Notes: generated by a model from the sequence alone, not told the origin. A stretch of DNA of 64,000 nucleotides from Bradyrhizobium sp. S69 (GCF_009766005.1 NZ_LMUK01000024.1:274441-338440), one strand, 5' to 3'; positions 1-9,685 are shown, counted from the first letter of the stretch. Numbers and translations are program-made.

Positions 1-167
1 CGGGATTGATTTTGCCGTCGGCGTAGAACAAATGGGTAAGCGCTGACGTCATCCTGATTGACGGTCTTCTTCACCAGACGCATGCTGAGCAAGCCGGTGT
101 AGAAGGCCAGATTCTGCCGCGGTTTGGCTGAAATCGCCGTGAGATGGTGGATTCCCGTCAGTTGCAT
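1..167 (-). CDS. Ring-cleaving dioxygenase, VOC/glyoxalase family (5' part, apparently frameshifted)
   Basis: This is the N-terminal part of a vicinal-oxygen-chelate protein of the MhqA/MhqO type, metal-dependent extradiol ring-cleaving enzymes. The start [13 protein letters not shown] carries the first metal-binding His region, and the FYTGLL and [11 protein letters not shown] motifs follow. An ATG at 167-165 has GGGAG upstream. At the G run 34-36 the frame breaks: the current frame reads [10 protein letters not shown], whereas deleting one base gives [14 protein letters not shown], the family consensus. The gene runs off the window. It is either a pseudogene or a single-base sequencing error. 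It is transcribed divergently from the enoyl-CoA hydratase at 327. Confidence 0.7.
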   Translation of the reverse strand, partial: MQLTGIHHLTAISAKPRQNLAFYTGLLSMRLVKKTVNQDDVSAYPFVLRRRQNQS

Positions 168-201
168 CGGCGGGCTCCCACGCGTCATTGTGTCCCGTTG
201 A

Positions 202-220
202 AAACCGGTATCACCGGTTT
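202..220. promoter_or_regulatory. Perfect 8-bp-arm palindrome in a divergent promoter region
   Basis: AAACCGGT and ACCGGTTT are separated by three bases, between the divergent dioxygenase (start 167) and enoyl-CoA hydratase (start 327). The size and place suit a dimeric repressor operator of the TetR or MarR kind. No regulator gene is visible in the window next to it, so the binder is unknown. Confidence 0.5.
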
Positions 221-280
221 GGGTCCCTCCGGGAGATGATGTAGGCTGGCTGGCAAAGACGCGCCCGAGTGCGCCGCAGG

Positions 281-322
281 GCTCCAAGAACAACGCTTCA
301 AGAACAACGGCTCAAGGACAAC
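281..322 (+). repeat. Three tandem 14-bp repeats ending in the ribosome binding site
   Basis: The three units are GCTCCAAGAACAAC, GCTTCAAGAACAAC and GGCTCAAGGACAAC. They lie end to end just before the ATG at 327. The third unit supplies the AAGGA ribosome-binding sequence (314-318); the first two carry AAGAA at the same place. Confidence 0.75.
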
Positions 323-326
323 CGCA

Positions 327-1088
327 ATGACCGATCACCTGATAGTCACCGACGAAGCCACGATGCGGGTGATCAGACTGCGGCGGCCCGAAAAGAAGAA
401 CGCGATCACGCAAGACATGTATCGCGCGATGAGCGATGCGATCGACACCGCCCAGAACAACCCGGAGATCCGCTGCATCATCATCACCGGCGGTTCGGGC
501 GTGTTCACCGCGGGCAACGATCTCGAGGAATTCCTGCACGAAGGCACTTCGAATACCGACGCGCCGCGCGCCTCGAACGCCGTGAAGTTCCTCTATTCGC
601 TGGCCCACAACGTCAAGCCGATCATCGCGGCGGTCGATGGCGTCGCGATCGGCATCGGTACCACCATGCTGTTTCACTGCGACTACGTTCTGGCCAGCAC
701 TACCGCAACATTCGCCACCCCGTTCATCAATCTGGGCCTGGTTCCGGAAGGCGCCTCCAGCCTGCTGATGCCGCGCACCATGGGACATCAGCGCGCCTTT
801 GCGACCCTGGTGATGGGGCGGACCATGAGCGCCGATGACGCCCTTATCGCAGGTTTCGTCAACGTGGTGGTCGCCCCCGGCCACACCGAGGCCGAAGCCC
901 GCAAGGTCGCCCGCGAGATTTGCAGACTGCCGGCCGAAGCGGTTGCGATTTCGCGCAAGCTGTTGAGGACGCCGCCCGAAGATCTGACCCGCCGGATCGA
1001 TCAGGAAAGCCATCTGTTCGGCGAGCGGATGCGCTCGGCGGAGGCGGTGGCCGCGTTCAGGGCGTTCTTCTCGCGCAAGAAGGCCTGA
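327..1088 (+). CDS. Enoyl-CoA hydratase/isomerase family protein
   Basis: A 253-residue crotonase-fold protein that acts on acyl-CoA thioesters in the cytoplasm, most simply hydrating 2-enoyl-CoA or shifting a double bond. RRPEKKNAIT (residues 18-27) is the family start signature, ITGGSGVFTAGNDLEEF forms the first oxyanion-hole strand, and AVDGVAIGIGTTM holds the second. The typical paired catalytic Glu residues are not both obvious, so hydratase against isomerase is open. It resembles the protein at 44550-45323, which has the same PEKKNA start and TTMLxHCD segment. AAGGA lies 8 bases before the ATG. Confidence 0.88.
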   Translation: MTDHLIVTDEATMRVIRLRRPEKKNAITQDMYRAMSDAIDTAQNNPEIRCIIITGGSGVFTAGNDLEEFLHEGTSNTDAPRASNAVKFLYSLAHNVKPIIAAVDGVAIGIGTTMLFHCDYVLASTTATFATPFINLGLVPEGASSLLMPRTMGHQRAFATLVMGRTMSADDALIAGFVNVVVAPGHTEAEARKVAREICRLPAEAVAISRKLLRTPPEDLTRRIDQESHLFGERMRSAEAVAAFRAFFSRKKA

Positions 1089-1132
1089 ACGGAGTTCGTG
1101 AAATCGTTGCACGGATTCTCTATGATGGCATC

Positions 1133-2842
1133 ATGAGTTATCCGCTCCGTCAGATGCTTGTCGCCGTGATGCTGACAACGGCGCCTGGCTTAGCCTCACG
1201 CGCGATCGCGCAAAGCGCAACGCAGGTCACCACACCCGTTGCCGCCACGCCGGTCGATGTCCGAATTCTCGCCATCAACGATTTCCACGGCTACCTTCGG
1301 CCGTCGCCCGCCGGCATCCGGATCGCCGATCCCGACGACAAGACCAAAAAGACGATGGTGGCCGCCGGTGGCTCCGAGACCATGGCGACCCTGGTCAAGC
1401 AGCTCCGCGCGCAGGCCACGAACCCAAAAAATACCATCTTCGTCGCCGCCGGAGACCTGATCGGCGCCAGCCCGTTCCTGTCGGCGATGTTTCACGACGA
1501 GCCCACCGTCGAATCGCTATCGATGATGGGGCTTGAGATCGCTTCCGTCGGCAATCATGAATTCGACGAGGGCAAGGACGAATTGCTGCGGATGCAGAAC
1601 GGCGGCTGTCACCCGGTCGACAAGTGTCAGGGACCGCATCCGTTTGCCGGCGCCAGGTTCCACTATCTGGCGGCCTCGACCGTCGAGAAGGATACCGGCA
1701 AGACCGTGCTCCCCGCCTACGAGATCCGGGAATTCGAGGGCATTCCAGTCGCCTTCATCGGCCTGACCTTGAAGGGGACGGCGACCATCGTCTCGCCTCC
1801 CGGTATTGCGGGCCTCGAATTCAAGGACGAGGCCGACACCGTCAACGCGCTGGTTCCGGAACTGAAGGCGCGCGGCGTCGAGGCGATCGTCGTCTTGATC
1901 CACGAAGGCGGCTATCCGACCGGCGATTATAATGAATGTCCGGGCATCTCCGGCGCCATCGTCGACATCGTCAAGAAGTTCGATTCCGCGGTCGACGTGG
2001 TGATCAGCGGCCACACCCATCAGGCCTATGTCTGCGAGGTCGACGGACGTCTGGTCACCAGCGGCGACAAATACGGCACCCTCGTCACCACGATCGATCT
2101 GAAACTCGATCGCACGAGCCGCGACATCGTCAGTGCCAAGGCCGACAATGTCATCGTCCGCACCGGCGCCACCGCCAGGGATCCGGAACAAACCGCATTG
2201 CTGGAAGCCTACGACAAGCTTGCCGCGCCGCTCGGCAACCGCCCGGCGGGATCGGTGAGCGAAACGCTGTCGCACATTCCCGACCATGCCGGCGAGAGCG
2301 CGCTTGGCGACATCATTGCCGACGCTCAGCTCGCCGCGACGCAAACCAGCGCAAAGGGCAGCGCCGTGATCGCGATGACCAATCCCGGCGGCATCCGCAT
2401 CAACGTGACCAAGAAGGACGAAGGCGCGGTGTCTTACGCCGATCTGTTCGCCAGCCAGCCGTTCCGCAACCAGCTGGTGACGCTGACGCTGACCGGCGCC
2501 CAGATCAAGAATGTACTGGAACAGCAATGGCGCGACCCGAAACTGCCGCGCATTCTCCAGGTCTCGAATGGCTTCAGCTATAGCTGGGACGATGCCAGGC
2601 CCACTGGCGACCACGTGCTGGCGGACAGCCTGTCGCTCAACGGCACACGCATCGATACGGCGGGGAGCTATCGGGTGACCGTGAACAATTATCTGTCGGT
2701 CGGCGGCGACGGATTTACGGTACTGAAGGACGGAACAGCACCGCTGGTCGGCGCCTACGACATCGACGCCCTGTATGGCTATTTCCGGGCCAACGGCCCG
2801 ATCGGACCCCCGCCGGCTAAGCGCATCACGCGGATCAATTGA
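1133..2842 (+). CDS. Exported bifunctional metallophosphatase / 5'-nucleotidase
   Basis: A protein of about 569 residues with an N-terminal signal peptide (MSYPLRQMLVAVMLTT... ending near AIAQ), so probably periplasmic. The N-terminal calcineurin-type domain has the two-metal motifs NDFHG, GDLIGASPF, GNHEFDEG and SGHTHQAY. The C-terminal 5'-nucleotidase domain has NPGGIRINV, FRNQLVTLTLTG and NNYLSVGGDGF. Such enzymes remove phosphate from nucleotides or hydrolyse UDP-sugars to scavenge nucleosides and phosphate. An open frame extends upstream to 920 inside the previous gene, but the ATG at 1133 fits the signal peptide. No strong ribosome binding site is visible. Confidence 0.88.
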   Translation: MSYPLRQMLVAVMLTTAPGLASRAIAQSATQVTTPVAATPVDVRILAINDFHGYLRPSPAGIRIADPDDKTKKTMVAAGGSETMATLVKQLRAQATNPKNTIFVAAGDLIGASPFLSAMFHDEPTVESLSMMGLEIASVGNHEFDEGKDELLRMQNGGCHPVDKCQGPHPFAGARFHYLAASTVEKDTGKTVLPAYEIREFEGIPVAFIGLTLKGTATIVSPPGIAGLEFKDEADTVNALVPELKARGVEAIVVLIHEGGYPTGDYNECPGISGAIVDIVKKFDSAVDVVISGHTHQAYVCEVDGRLVTSGDKYGTLVTTIDLKLDRTSRDIVSAKADNVIVRTGATARDPEQTALLEAYDKLAAPLGNRPAGSVSETLSHIPDHAGESALGDIIADAQLAATQTSAKGSAVIAMTNPGGIRINVTKKDEGAVSYADLFASQPFRNQLVTLTLTGAQIKNVLEQQWRDPKLPRILQVSNGFSYSWDDARPTGDHVLADSLSLNGTRIDTAGSYRVTVNNYLSVGGDGFTVLKDGTAPLVGAYDIDALYGYFRANGPIGPPPAKRITRIN

Positions 2843-3003
2843 ATTGCAAGGCCGCGCTCGCGGTCGTATTTCCCAAATCCCGTCTGAACGGTCCGGTCTG
2901 AAGATGCGGCCCTTTCGGACCGGCCGTTGACCGCCTAGATTAGGCCGCTCCCCCTTTTGACGAGCCGTGCCCGCCAACGGGCTTCAACACGCCGAGGTAT
3001 TGC

Positions 3004-3930
3004 ATGACGCTCCTTCTCAGCCATCCGGCAAGCCTCGATCATCTGACGCCGCCGGGACATCCCGAACGGCCCGACCGGATTCGCGCGGTCGAAGAGGTTC
3101 TCGGCGAAAGCCGCTTCGACGGGCTGACACGCGGCGAGGCGCCGGAAGGCAATCTCGATCTGGTCGCGCTGTGTCACAACGAGCATTATGTGGAAGAGCT
3201 TCGGCATATCGCGCCGTCGAGCGGCCTGATCTATCTCGACGGCGACACCTCGATGTCTCCGGGCACCTGGGAAGCCGTGATGCGCGGCGTCGGCGGTGCC
3301 GTCGCCGCCACCGACGCGGTGATGGCAGGCACCCATCACAACGCGTTTGTCGCGACGCGGCCTCCCGGCCATCACGCCGAGATCAGCAAGCCGATGGGCT
3401 TTTGTTTTTTCGATCACGCCGCCATCGCCGCGCGTCACGCCCAGCGCAAATACGGCATCGCCCGCGCCGCGGTGGTTGATTTCGACGTCCATCACGGCAA
3501 CGGCACCCAGGATATTTTCTGGGCGGATCCGACCGTGATGTACTGCTCGACGCACCAGATGCCGCTGTTTCCAGGCACCGGCGCCAGCGGCGAGCGCGGC
3601 GAGCACGACACCATCGTCAATGCGCCGCTGGCGCCCGAGGACGGCAGCGCCAGGTTCCGCGCCGCGTTTGAAAATCTGATCCTGCCGCAACTGAAGAAGT
3701 TCAGCCCCGAACTGATCATCATCTCGGCCGGTTTCGACGCGCACCATCGCGATCCCTTGGCCTCGCTCAATCTGAAGGGCGAGGACTTCGGCTGGGTCAC
3801 CCGCCAGCTGATGGATGTCGCAGATGCCAGCGCCGGCGGACGGGTGGTTTCGGTGCTCGAGGGCGGATATGATCTGCAAGGCCTGAAAGAGTCGGTGGCA
3901 GCACACGTCACCGCATTGATGGGCGCGTGA
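3004..3930 (+). CDS. Histone deacetylase family (acetylpolyamine/acetoin-utilisation type) hydrolase
   Basis: A 308-residue zinc hydrolase of the HDAC superfamily. In bacteria these remove acetyl groups from polyamines, lysines or related amides. Visible signatures are RPPGHHAE (119-126, active-site His pair), the zinc ligands Asp161 and His163 in [11 protein letters not shown], Asp245 in SAGFDAH, and the substrate-site LEGGYDL (285-291). The length is normal for class II bacterial members. GAGG lies seven bases before the ATG. It is followed by xseB and dxs, an order I recall from other alphaproteobacteria. The true substrate cannot be read from the sequence. Confidence 0.9.
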   Translation: MTLLLSHPASLDHLTPPGHPERPDRIRAVEEVLGESRFDGLTRGEAPEGNLDLVALCHNEHYVEELRHIAPSSGLIYLDGDTSMSPGTWEAVMRGVGGAVAATDAVMAGTHHNAFVATRPPGHHAEISKPMGFCFFDHAAIAARHAQRKYGIARAAVVDFDVHHGNGTQDIFWADPTVMYCSTHQMPLFPGTGASGERGEHDTIVNAPLAPEDGSARFRAAFENLILPQLKKFSPELIIISAGFDAHHRDPLASLNLKGEDFGWVTRQLMDVADASAGGRVVSVLEGGYDLQGLKESVAAHVTALMGA

Positions 3931-4003
3931 ATTACCGCCACAATACGTCCGCATAGATATCTTTGAGTCTGCGCCGGCTGAGTGGCGCATCCGGGAAACC
4001 AAT

Positions 4004-4297
4004 ATGGCCGAAAATACCCAAGTCGATCCCAAACACGTCGATCCCAAACACGTCGACGCCAAACTGGACGTCAAGAAGCTGAGCTTCGAACGCGCGATCG
4101 AAGAACTCGAATCGATCGTCACGCGGCTGGAAGCCGGCAAGGTGCCGCTGGAGGAATCTGTCGCCATTTACGAGCGCGGCGAGGCCTTGAAACGGCGGTG
4201 CGAGGAACTGCTGCGACAGGCCGAGGCGCGGGTCGACAAGATCACGACCGATTCGAACGGCCAGGCGGTCGGCACCGAGCCGCTCGACGTTCAATGA
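4004..4297 (+). CDS. xseB: Exodeoxyribonuclease VII small subunit
   Basis: A 97-residue XseB homologue, the small subunit that joins XseA to make the ATP-independent single-strand exonuclease VII used in mismatch and damage repair. The core from about residue 25 reads [33 protein letters not shown] and [12 protein letters not shown], as in the family. The N-terminus carries an in-frame 15-bp tandem duplication giving [12 protein letters not shown] ahead of the conserved core, so this part is probably disordered. The large subunit gene is not in the window. It lies upstream of dxs in the same direction. Confidence 0.92.
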   Translation: MAENTQVDPKHVDPKHVDAKLDVKKLSFERAIEELESIVTRLEAGKVPLEESVAIYERGEALKRRCEELLRQAEARVDKITTDSNGQAVGTEPLDVQ

Positions 4298-4947
4298 TGG
4301 CGCGTCACCTCCGCGCGCAGAAATAAAACGACACAAAACACGGCGGGCCGGTTGCGGCGCTGGCAAACATTAACGGCCCCCCGACGATCTTCTCGTGCCG
4401 GTCCGCCTTCGCTTGCTGGTCCGCGGATCGCTGCCGTTGCGCGAACGCATGGCTTAACCTGACCCGGCGGGCATGATTGCGACCCGCAATGCCGCCGCCC
4501 GCGAATGGGCTCGAAAAAATCTCCAGCCAACCGCCGCCGCGGCCCGCCCGGATGCCGCCGATTTGGGCGAAATCGACCCCTTGTGGCGCGGCCAGGGTCA
4601 AGGTCTTACCTATGACCGCGCTGCCTTTGTCGCGTCTATGACAGCTGTGAGTTGGCTTTGGGCGCAGCTTTAGTGTAGAGATAGCGAGGTTATGGGCTAT
4701 CGGAGGTCCACTTGCGGTCGTCGAAAATGAACGTAAGCACTTCAAATAGCTAATGAAAATGGCCGGGATAGAGTGAAGCCGCAAAAGTGATGTAGATCAC
4801 ATTGAACGATCTGGACCTCGTCTAAGCTTTCAATTTGGGCTTCGGCCTGCTTAGCCGCCGTCCCGCGTCTGGGTTTTCGCTGCGCCAATCATGCGCACCC
4901 ATCTTCCGTCGGGCCGTTCGTCCGACATGCAAAATTGGAATATCGCT
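4298..4947. other. Intergenic region before dxs
   Basis: About 650 bases lie between xseB and the chosen dxs start. Short open frames here (for example 4473-4673 + and 4305-4784 -) have no recognisable domain or good start and are not accepted. The stretch is locally richer in A and T near 4680-4810. It holds a CRP-type dyad at 4786-4801 and presumably the dxs promoter. No tRNA or other RNA fold was recognised. Confidence 0.5.
4786..4801. promoter_or_regulatory. CRP/FNR-family type binding site candidate upstream of dxs
   Basis: AGTGATGTAGATCACA matches the CRP half-site pattern TGTGA-N6-TCACA with one mismatch. The inner GTGAT/ATCAC arms are perfect (4787-4800). It lies about 147 bases before the GTG start of dxs. 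No regulator binding is shown; it is a pattern match only. Confidence 0.4.
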
Positions 4948-6873
4948 GTGACTGATTTTAGTAAAACGCCGCTTCTCGACACGATCCACACCCCGGAAGA
5001 CCTGCGCCGGCTCAAGGTGGAACAGGTCCGGCAAGTCGCCGACGAACTGCGCCAGGAAACCATCGATGCCGTTTCGGTCACCGGCGGCCATTTTGGCGCG
5101 GGCCTTGGCGTGGTCGAGCTGACGACGGCACTGCATTATGTATTCGATACCCCGCGCGACCGCCTGATCTGGGACGTCGGCCACCAGGCCTATCCGCACA
5201 AGATCCTGACCGGCCGCCGCGACCGCATCCGCACCTTGCGTACCGGCGGCGGGCTATCCGGTTTCACCAAGCGAACCGAAAGCGATTACGATCCGTTCGG
5301 CGCCGCGCACTCCTCGACCTCGATCTCGGCGGCGCTCGGCATGGCCGTGGCGCGCGACCTCTCCGGCGGCACCAACAACGTGATCGCCGTGATCGGCGAC
5401 GGCGCGATGTCGGCCGGCATGGCCTATGAGGCCATGAACAATGCCGGCGCGATGAACTCGCGGCTGATCGTCATCCTCAACGACAACGACATGTCGATCG
5501 CGCCGCCGGTCGGCGCGATGTCGGCCTATCTGTCCAGGCTCTATTCAGGCAAGACCTATCGCACGCTGCGCGAAGCCGCCAAGCAGCTCGGCAATCATCT
5601 GCCCAAGATCATCGCCAACCGCGCCAACCGCGTCGAGGAATATTCCCGCGGCTTCATGATGGACGGCGGCACGCTGTTCGAGGAACTCGGCTTCTATTAT
5701 GTCGGCCCGATCGACGGCCACAATCTCGACCATCTGTTGCCGGTTCTCGCCAACGTCCGCGACATGCAGACCGGTCCGGTGCTGATTCACGTCGTCACCC
5801 AGAAAGGCAAGGGCTACGGCCCGGCGGAAGCTTCCGCCGACAAATATCACGCCGTGGTCAAGTTCGACGTCGCCACCGGCGCGCAGGCCAAGTCCAAGCC
5901 GAATGCCCCCTCCTACCAGAACGTGTTCGGCCAGAGCCTGGTCAAGGAAGCCGAGAAGGACGACAAGGTCGTCGGCATCACCGCGGCGATGCCGTCGGGA
6001 ACCGGCATCGACCTGTTCGCCAAGGCGTTTCCGAGCCGCACCTTCGATGTCGGCATCGCCGAGCAGCACGCGGTGACTTTCGCCGCCGGTCTCGCCACCG
6101 AAGGCTACAAGCCGTTCTGCGCGATCTACTCGACCTTCCTGCAGCGCGGTTACGATCAGATCGTCCATGACGTGGCGATCCAGAGCCTGCCGGTTCGTTT
6201 CGCGATCGATCGTGCCGGCCTGGTCGGCGCCGACGGCGCGACCCATGCCGGCTCGTTCGACAGCGCCTATCTCGGCTGCCTGCCCAATTTCGTCATCATG
6301 GCGGCCTCCGACGAGGCCGAACTGGTGCACATGGTGGCAACCCAGGTCGCGATCAACGACCGCCCGAGCGCGGTTCGCTACCCGCGCGGCGAGGGCCGTG
6401 GCGTCGAGATGCCGGAAGTCGGCGTCGCGCTCGAAATCGGCAAGGGCCGCATCGTCCGCGAGGGCACCAAGGTCGCGCTCTTGTCGTTCGGCACCCGTCT
6501 GGCCGAATGCGAGAAGGCCGCCGACGAACTGGCCGCACTTGGCCTTTCCACCACTATTGCCGATGCGCGCTTCATGAAGCCGCTCGACCTCGACATGATC
6601 TTGAAGCTGGCGCGCGAGCACGAAGTGCTGCTCACGGTCGAGGAAGGCTCGATCGGCGGCTTCGGCTCCCACGTGATGCAGACGCTGGCCGAACACGGCA
6701 TGCTCGACGGCGGCCTGCGGATGCGTGCGATGGTGCTGCCCGACGAGTTCCTCGACCATGACTCGCCGAACGCGATGTACGCCCGCGCCGGTCTCGACGC
6801 CAAGAGCATCGTCGCCAAGGTGTTCGAAGCGCTCGGCAAGGATTTCAAGACCGAAACGGTGAAGCTGGCCTGA
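4948..6873 (+). CDS. dxs: 1-deoxy-D-xylulose-5-phosphate synthase
   Basis: A 641-residue thiamine-diphosphate enzyme that condenses pyruvate with glyceraldehyde 3-phosphate, the entry step of the MEP isoprenoid pathway (carotenoids, hopanoids, quinones). The catalytic His in [10 protein letters not shown] is near residue 48. The ThDP/Mg motif [16 protein letters not shown] starts at 150, and the transketolase-type Glu is in [16 protein letters not shown] chose the GTG at 4948 because [12 protein letters not shown] matches usual family N-termini and gives a normal length. The open frame extends further upstream to 4891. The ribosome binding site is weak. Confidence 0.96.
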   Translation: MTDFSKTPLLDTIHTPEDLRRLKVEQVRQVADELRQETIDAVSVTGGHFGAGLGVVELTTALHYVFDTPRDRLIWDVGHQAYPHKILTGRRDRIRTLRTGGGLSGFTKRTESDYDPFGAAHSSTSISAALGMAVARDLSGGTNNVIAVIGDGAMSAGMAYEAMNNAGAMNSRLIVILNDNDMSIAPPVGAMSAYLSRLYSGKTYRTLREAAKQLGNHLPKIIANRANRVEEYSRGFMMDGGTLFEELGFYYVGPIDGHNLDHLLPVLANVRDMQTGPVLIHVVTQKGKGYGPAEASADKYHAVVKFDVATGAQAKSKPNAPSYQNVFGQSLVKEAEKDDKVVGITAAMPSGTGIDLFAKAFPSRTFDVGIAEQHAVTFAAGLATEGYKPFCAIYSTFLQRGYDQIVHDVAIQSLPVRFAIDRAGLVGADGATHAGSFDSAYLGCLPNFVIMAASDEAELVHMVATQVAINDRPSAVRYPRGEGRGVEMPEVGVALEIGKGRIVREGTKVALLSFGTRLAECEKAADELAALGLSTTIADARFMKPLDLDMILKLAREHEVLLTVEEGSIGGFGSHVMQTLAEHGMLDGGLRMRAMVLPDEFLDHDSPNAMYARAGLDAKSIVAKVFEALGKDFKTETVKLA

Positions 6874-6933
6874 GGTTTCGCCGGCCCCTACCCACCGTTT
6901 CAAACGCGTCACAACGATCGACTGCGGTGATGC

Positions 6934-7482
6934 ATGAAGATCTATCTGGCAGGCCCCGACGTGTTCCTGCCGGACGCGGTTGAGATCGGCAAGCGCAAGG
7001 CCGAAATCTGCGCGCGTTACGGCCTGAGCGGAATCTATCCACTCGACAACACCATCGACCGCTCGGCCAGCGATGTCTCGCTGCGGATATTTAGGGGCAA
7101 CCAGGCGATGATGGACGAGGCAGACGCCATCATTGCCAACCTGACGCCGTTTCGCGGCCCCGGCGCCGACCCCGGCACGGTCTACGAACTCGGGTACATG
7201 GCCGGGCGCGGCAAGCGCTGCCTCGGCTATTCCAACGACCCCGGATATTATGCCGATCGCGTCCGCCGCTTTACCTCCGTCAGCCCGGGCGACGGGCGAT
7301 TGGTCGATGCCGACGGATTGACGGTTGAAGATTTCGGCTTGAACGACAATCTGATGATGATGCACGCGCTCGATCTGCATGGCTATCCGCTGGTGATGCC
7401 GCAACAACGGCCCGCGGATATCTGGCACGATCTGACCGCGTTCGAGGCCTGCGTCCGGATCGCGGCAGGCCGATCAAGCTGA
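6934..7482 (+). CDS. Nucleoside 2-deoxyribosyltransferase
   Basis: A 182-residue small Rossmann-like protein. It starts with MKIYLAGPDVFLPDA, contains MMDEADAIIANLTPFRGPGADPGTVYELGYM and ends within the expected length. In this family a conserved Glu (here in GTVYELG) attacks the N-glycosidic bond, transferring or hydrolysing the deoxyribose of nucleosides; some members act on 5'-monophosphates. It sits between dxs and tlyA on the same strand with short gaps (60 and 19 bases), so co-transcription is plausible. Which nucleoside it uses is not evident. Confidence 0.85.
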   Translation: MKIYLAGPDVFLPDAVEIGKRKAEICARYGLSGIYPLDNTIDRSASDVSLRIFRGNQAMMDEADAIIANLTPFRGPGADPGTVYELGYMAGRGKRCLGYSNDPGYYADRVRRFTSVSPGDGRLVDADGLTVEDFGLNDNLMMMHALDLHGYPLVMPQQRPADIWHDLTAFEACVRIAAGRSS

Positions 7483-7501
7483 CAACAGGGATCGTTGAAT
7501 C

Positions 7502-8236
7502 ATGCCCCCTCCCCGCAAGCGCGCGGACGTGCTGCTGGTCGAGCGCGGCCTGTTCGAGAGCCGGGCGCGAGCCCAGGCCGCGATCGAGGCGCGCCTCGTC
7601 ATCGCCAATGACAAACCGGTTTTGAAAGCCTCCGAGGGCGTTCCCGAGGATGCCGTGCTGCAGGCGCAACCGGCGTATCCCTTTGTCTCGCGCGGCGGCG
7701 TCAAGCTGTCAGGCGCGCTGGAGCGATATCCGATCGAGATCGAGGACCACGTCTGCCTCGATGTCGGCGCCTCCACCGGCGGCTTTACCGAAGTGCTGCT
7801 CGCCAATGGCGCCAGCCTGGTATTTTCGATCGATGTCGGCCACGGCCAGTTGCATCCCTCGTTGCACGGTCATCCCCGGATCGTTTCGATGGAAGAGACC
7901 GATATCCGAGGCTTCGAAGGCAAACGCCTGCCGCAACGGCCGGATATCGTCGTGATCGATGTCAGTTTTATCTCCTTGAAGGCCGTGCTGCCGGTGGCGC
8001 TGTCGCTGGCCGCCGCACCGATGCATCTGCTGGCATTGATAAAACCGCAATTCGAGGCGGCGCGAAAACATTCCAAGCGCGGCATCATCCGCAACGCGGC
8101 GGTGCATCAGGAAATCTGCGACGAGATCACCGCCTTCGCGTCGTCGCTCGGCTGCACCGGGATCGAGGTGTTTCCGTCGTCGATCACGGGCGGTGACGGC
8201 AATATCGAATTCTTTATCGGCGCGCGCCGTGGTTGA
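7502..8236 (+). CDS. tlyA: TlyA-family rRNA methyltransferase (S4-FtsJ)
   Basis: A 244-residue protein with an N-terminal S4 RNA-binding domain (about residues 5-65, [20 protein letters not shown]) and an FtsJ-like SAM-dependent methyltransferase domain ([14 protein letters not shown], then [11 protein letters not shown] and [10 protein letters not shown]). Characterised members 2'-O-methylate ribosomal RNA, which affects capreomycin susceptibility; the older name haemolysin A is historical. Its last 8 bases overlap the GTG start of the next RNA methyltransferase, suggesting translational coupling. Confidence 0.92.
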   Translation: MPPPRKRADVLLVERGLFESRARAQAAIEARLVIANDKPVLKASEGVPEDAVLQAQPAYPFVSRGGVKLSGALERYPIEIEDHVCLDVGASTGGFTEVLLANGASLVFSIDVGHGQLHPSLHGHPRIVSMEETDIRGFEGKRLPQRPDIVVIDVSFISLKAVLPVALSLAAAPMHLLALIKPQFEAARKHSKRGIIRNAAVHQEICDEITAFASSLGCTGIEVFPSSITGGDGNIEFFIGARRG

Positions 8237-9467
8237 ACGTCTCGTCATCGACCATGTCGGTCATCGCGGCGACGGCGTCGGATTTGCCGGCGGCGAGAGC
8301 CTGTTCGTGCCGTATACGCTGGCGGGAGAAACCGTCGAGGTCGAATCCGTCGCCGATCATCCCGATCGCCGGTCGCTGATGCGCATCGAGCACGCCAGCC
8401 CGGAGCGGATCGATCCGTTCTGCAAATATTTCGGCGCTTGCGGCGGCTGCGCCATCCAGCACTGGCAGCCGGAGGCCTATCGGGCGTGGAAACGCCAGAT
8501 CGTGGTCGATACGCTCGCGCATACCGGCATCGAATGCGACGTCGCAGCGCTGGTCGACGCCCACGGCGCCGGTCGCCGCCGCATCACCGTCCATGCCCGC
8601 CGCGGCGGCGATGGCGAATTGCGCACCGGATTCGCCGCCGCCAACAGCCACGCCATCGTCGCGATATCGGAATGCCCGATCCTCGATCCTGGCTTGCGCG
8701 GCGCGCTCGACGCCGCGCGGACCTTGGCTGAGGCCCTCAAGCCCACCGCCAAGCCGCTCGATATCCAGGTGACAGCGGCCAGCAATGGCCTCGATGTCGA
8801 TGTGCGTGGCTCGGGACCGCTGTCGACCGCGCTGATCGCAAGCCTGTCCGAGATCGCCCAACGGCACGGGCTGGCGCGGCTGACCCGCCATGGCGAACTG
8901 GTGCTGATGCGCAACCCGCCGACCATAGAGATCGGCGCCGCGCGCGTCATCCTGCCGCCGGGCTCGTTCCTACAGGCCACCCTGGCCGGCGAAGAAGCGC
9001 TGGCGGCGCTGGTAAGCGGTCATTGCAAGCGCGCCAAGCACATCGCCGATCTGTTTTGCGGGGTCGGGCCGTTTGCGCTGCGACTGGCGGCCAAAGCCCG
9101 GGTTTCCGCGTTCGACAGCGATGCCGGCGCGGTGGCTGCGCTGTCGAAGGCGGTGACATCGGTCTCCGGGCTGAAACCGGTCAAGGCCGAGGCCCGCGAT
9201 CTATTCCGGCGTCCGCTGATGGCGCAGGAATTGCGCGACTACGACACGATCGTGTTCGATCCGCCGCGGCAGGGCGCGCTGGCGCAAGTCAAGCAACTCG
9301 CGGCCAGCAAGATTCCCGTGGTGATCGCGGTGTCCTGCAACGTCGCGACATTCGCGCGCGACGCCCGCATCCTGATCGACAGCGGCTACAAGATCGAAGG
9401 CGTCACGCCAGTCGACCAGTTCCGTCACACCCCGCATGTTGAACTGGTGGCGCGGTTTGCGCGCTGA
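8229..9467 (+). CDS. Class I SAM-dependent RNA (uracil-5-)methyltransferase, RlmD/TrmA family
   Basis: A 412-residue protein with an N-terminal TRAM-like region and an iron-sulphur cluster motif made of Cys65, Cys71, Cys74 ([10 protein letters not shown]) and Cys149 (SECPILDPG). A Rossmann SAM domain follows ([14 protein letters not shown]), with the catalytic Cys in [13 protein letters not shown]. Family members methylate uracil C5 in 23S rRNA or tRNA. The GTG at 8229, overlapping tlyA, is preferred to the upstream 8193 start, because [16 protein letters not shown] fits the family N-terminus. The exact target uridine is not known. Confidence 0.9.
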   Translation: MVERLVIDHVGHRGDGVGFAGGESLFVPYTLAGETVEVESVADHPDRRSLMRIEHASPERIDPFCKYFGACGGCAIQHWQPEAYRAWKRQIVVDTLAHTGIECDVAALVDAHGAGRRRITVHARRGGDGELRTGFAAANSHAIVAISECPILDPGLRGALDAARTLAEALKPTAKPLDIQVTAASNGLDVDVRGSGPLSTALIASLSEIAQRHGLARLTRHGELVLMRNPPTIEIGAARVILPPGSFLQATLAGEEALAALVSGHCKRAKHIADLFCGVGPFALRLAAKARVSAFDSDAGAVAALSKAVTSVSGLKPVKAEARDLFRRPLMAQELRDYDTIVFDPPRQGALAQVKQLAASKIPVVIAVSCNVATFARDARILIDSGYKIEGVTPVDQFRHTPHVELVARFAR

Positions 9468-9512
9468 AGTTATGCGTCGTCCCGGCGAAGTAGGCTGTGA
9501 AGCAATCGCCCA

Positions 9513-9647
9513 CGTCATCCTGAGGTGCTCGCCGTCTTCGGCGAGCCTCGAAGGATGTTGTTCAGCGCAGTGCGTGCGGCCATCCTTCGAGGCTCGCACC
9601 GGACAGCGCAAGTGCGCTGCCGGGAGAGTTCGCACCTCAGGATGACG
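9513..9647. repeat. Nested inverted-repeat element, copy A
   Basis: The ends are a perfect 15-bp inverted repeat (CGTCATCCTGAGGTG and its complement). Inside is a second inverted pair, CGAGCCTCGAAGGATG and its complement. A shorter, closely related copy lies at 44430-44538. It occupies the gap between convergent genes, so it could act as a transcription barrier. No coding function is seen. Confidence 0.85.
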
Positions 9648-9685
9648 CCGGTGACTTTCGCACCGACGACGTCATCGAACGATGT

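Noticed and set aside
312..1112. Long open frame on the minus strand over the enoyl-CoA hydratase gene
   Set aside because: Its codon pattern is the shadow of the + strand gene, which has clear crotonase motifs; the minus product shows no domain.
1517..2977. 486-codon minus frame over the 5'-nucleotidase gene
   Set aside because: Low-complexity Arg/Ala/Asp composition typical of antisense frames in GC-rich DNA; the + frame has all metal motifs.
4305..4784. Possible gene on the minus strand between xseB and dxs
   Set aside because: No domain, no convincing start, and it would run into the xseB promoter side; treated as intergenic.
5545..7428. 627-codon minus frame across dxs and the next gene
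   Set aside because: It spans two well-supported + strand genes and has no recognisable domain.
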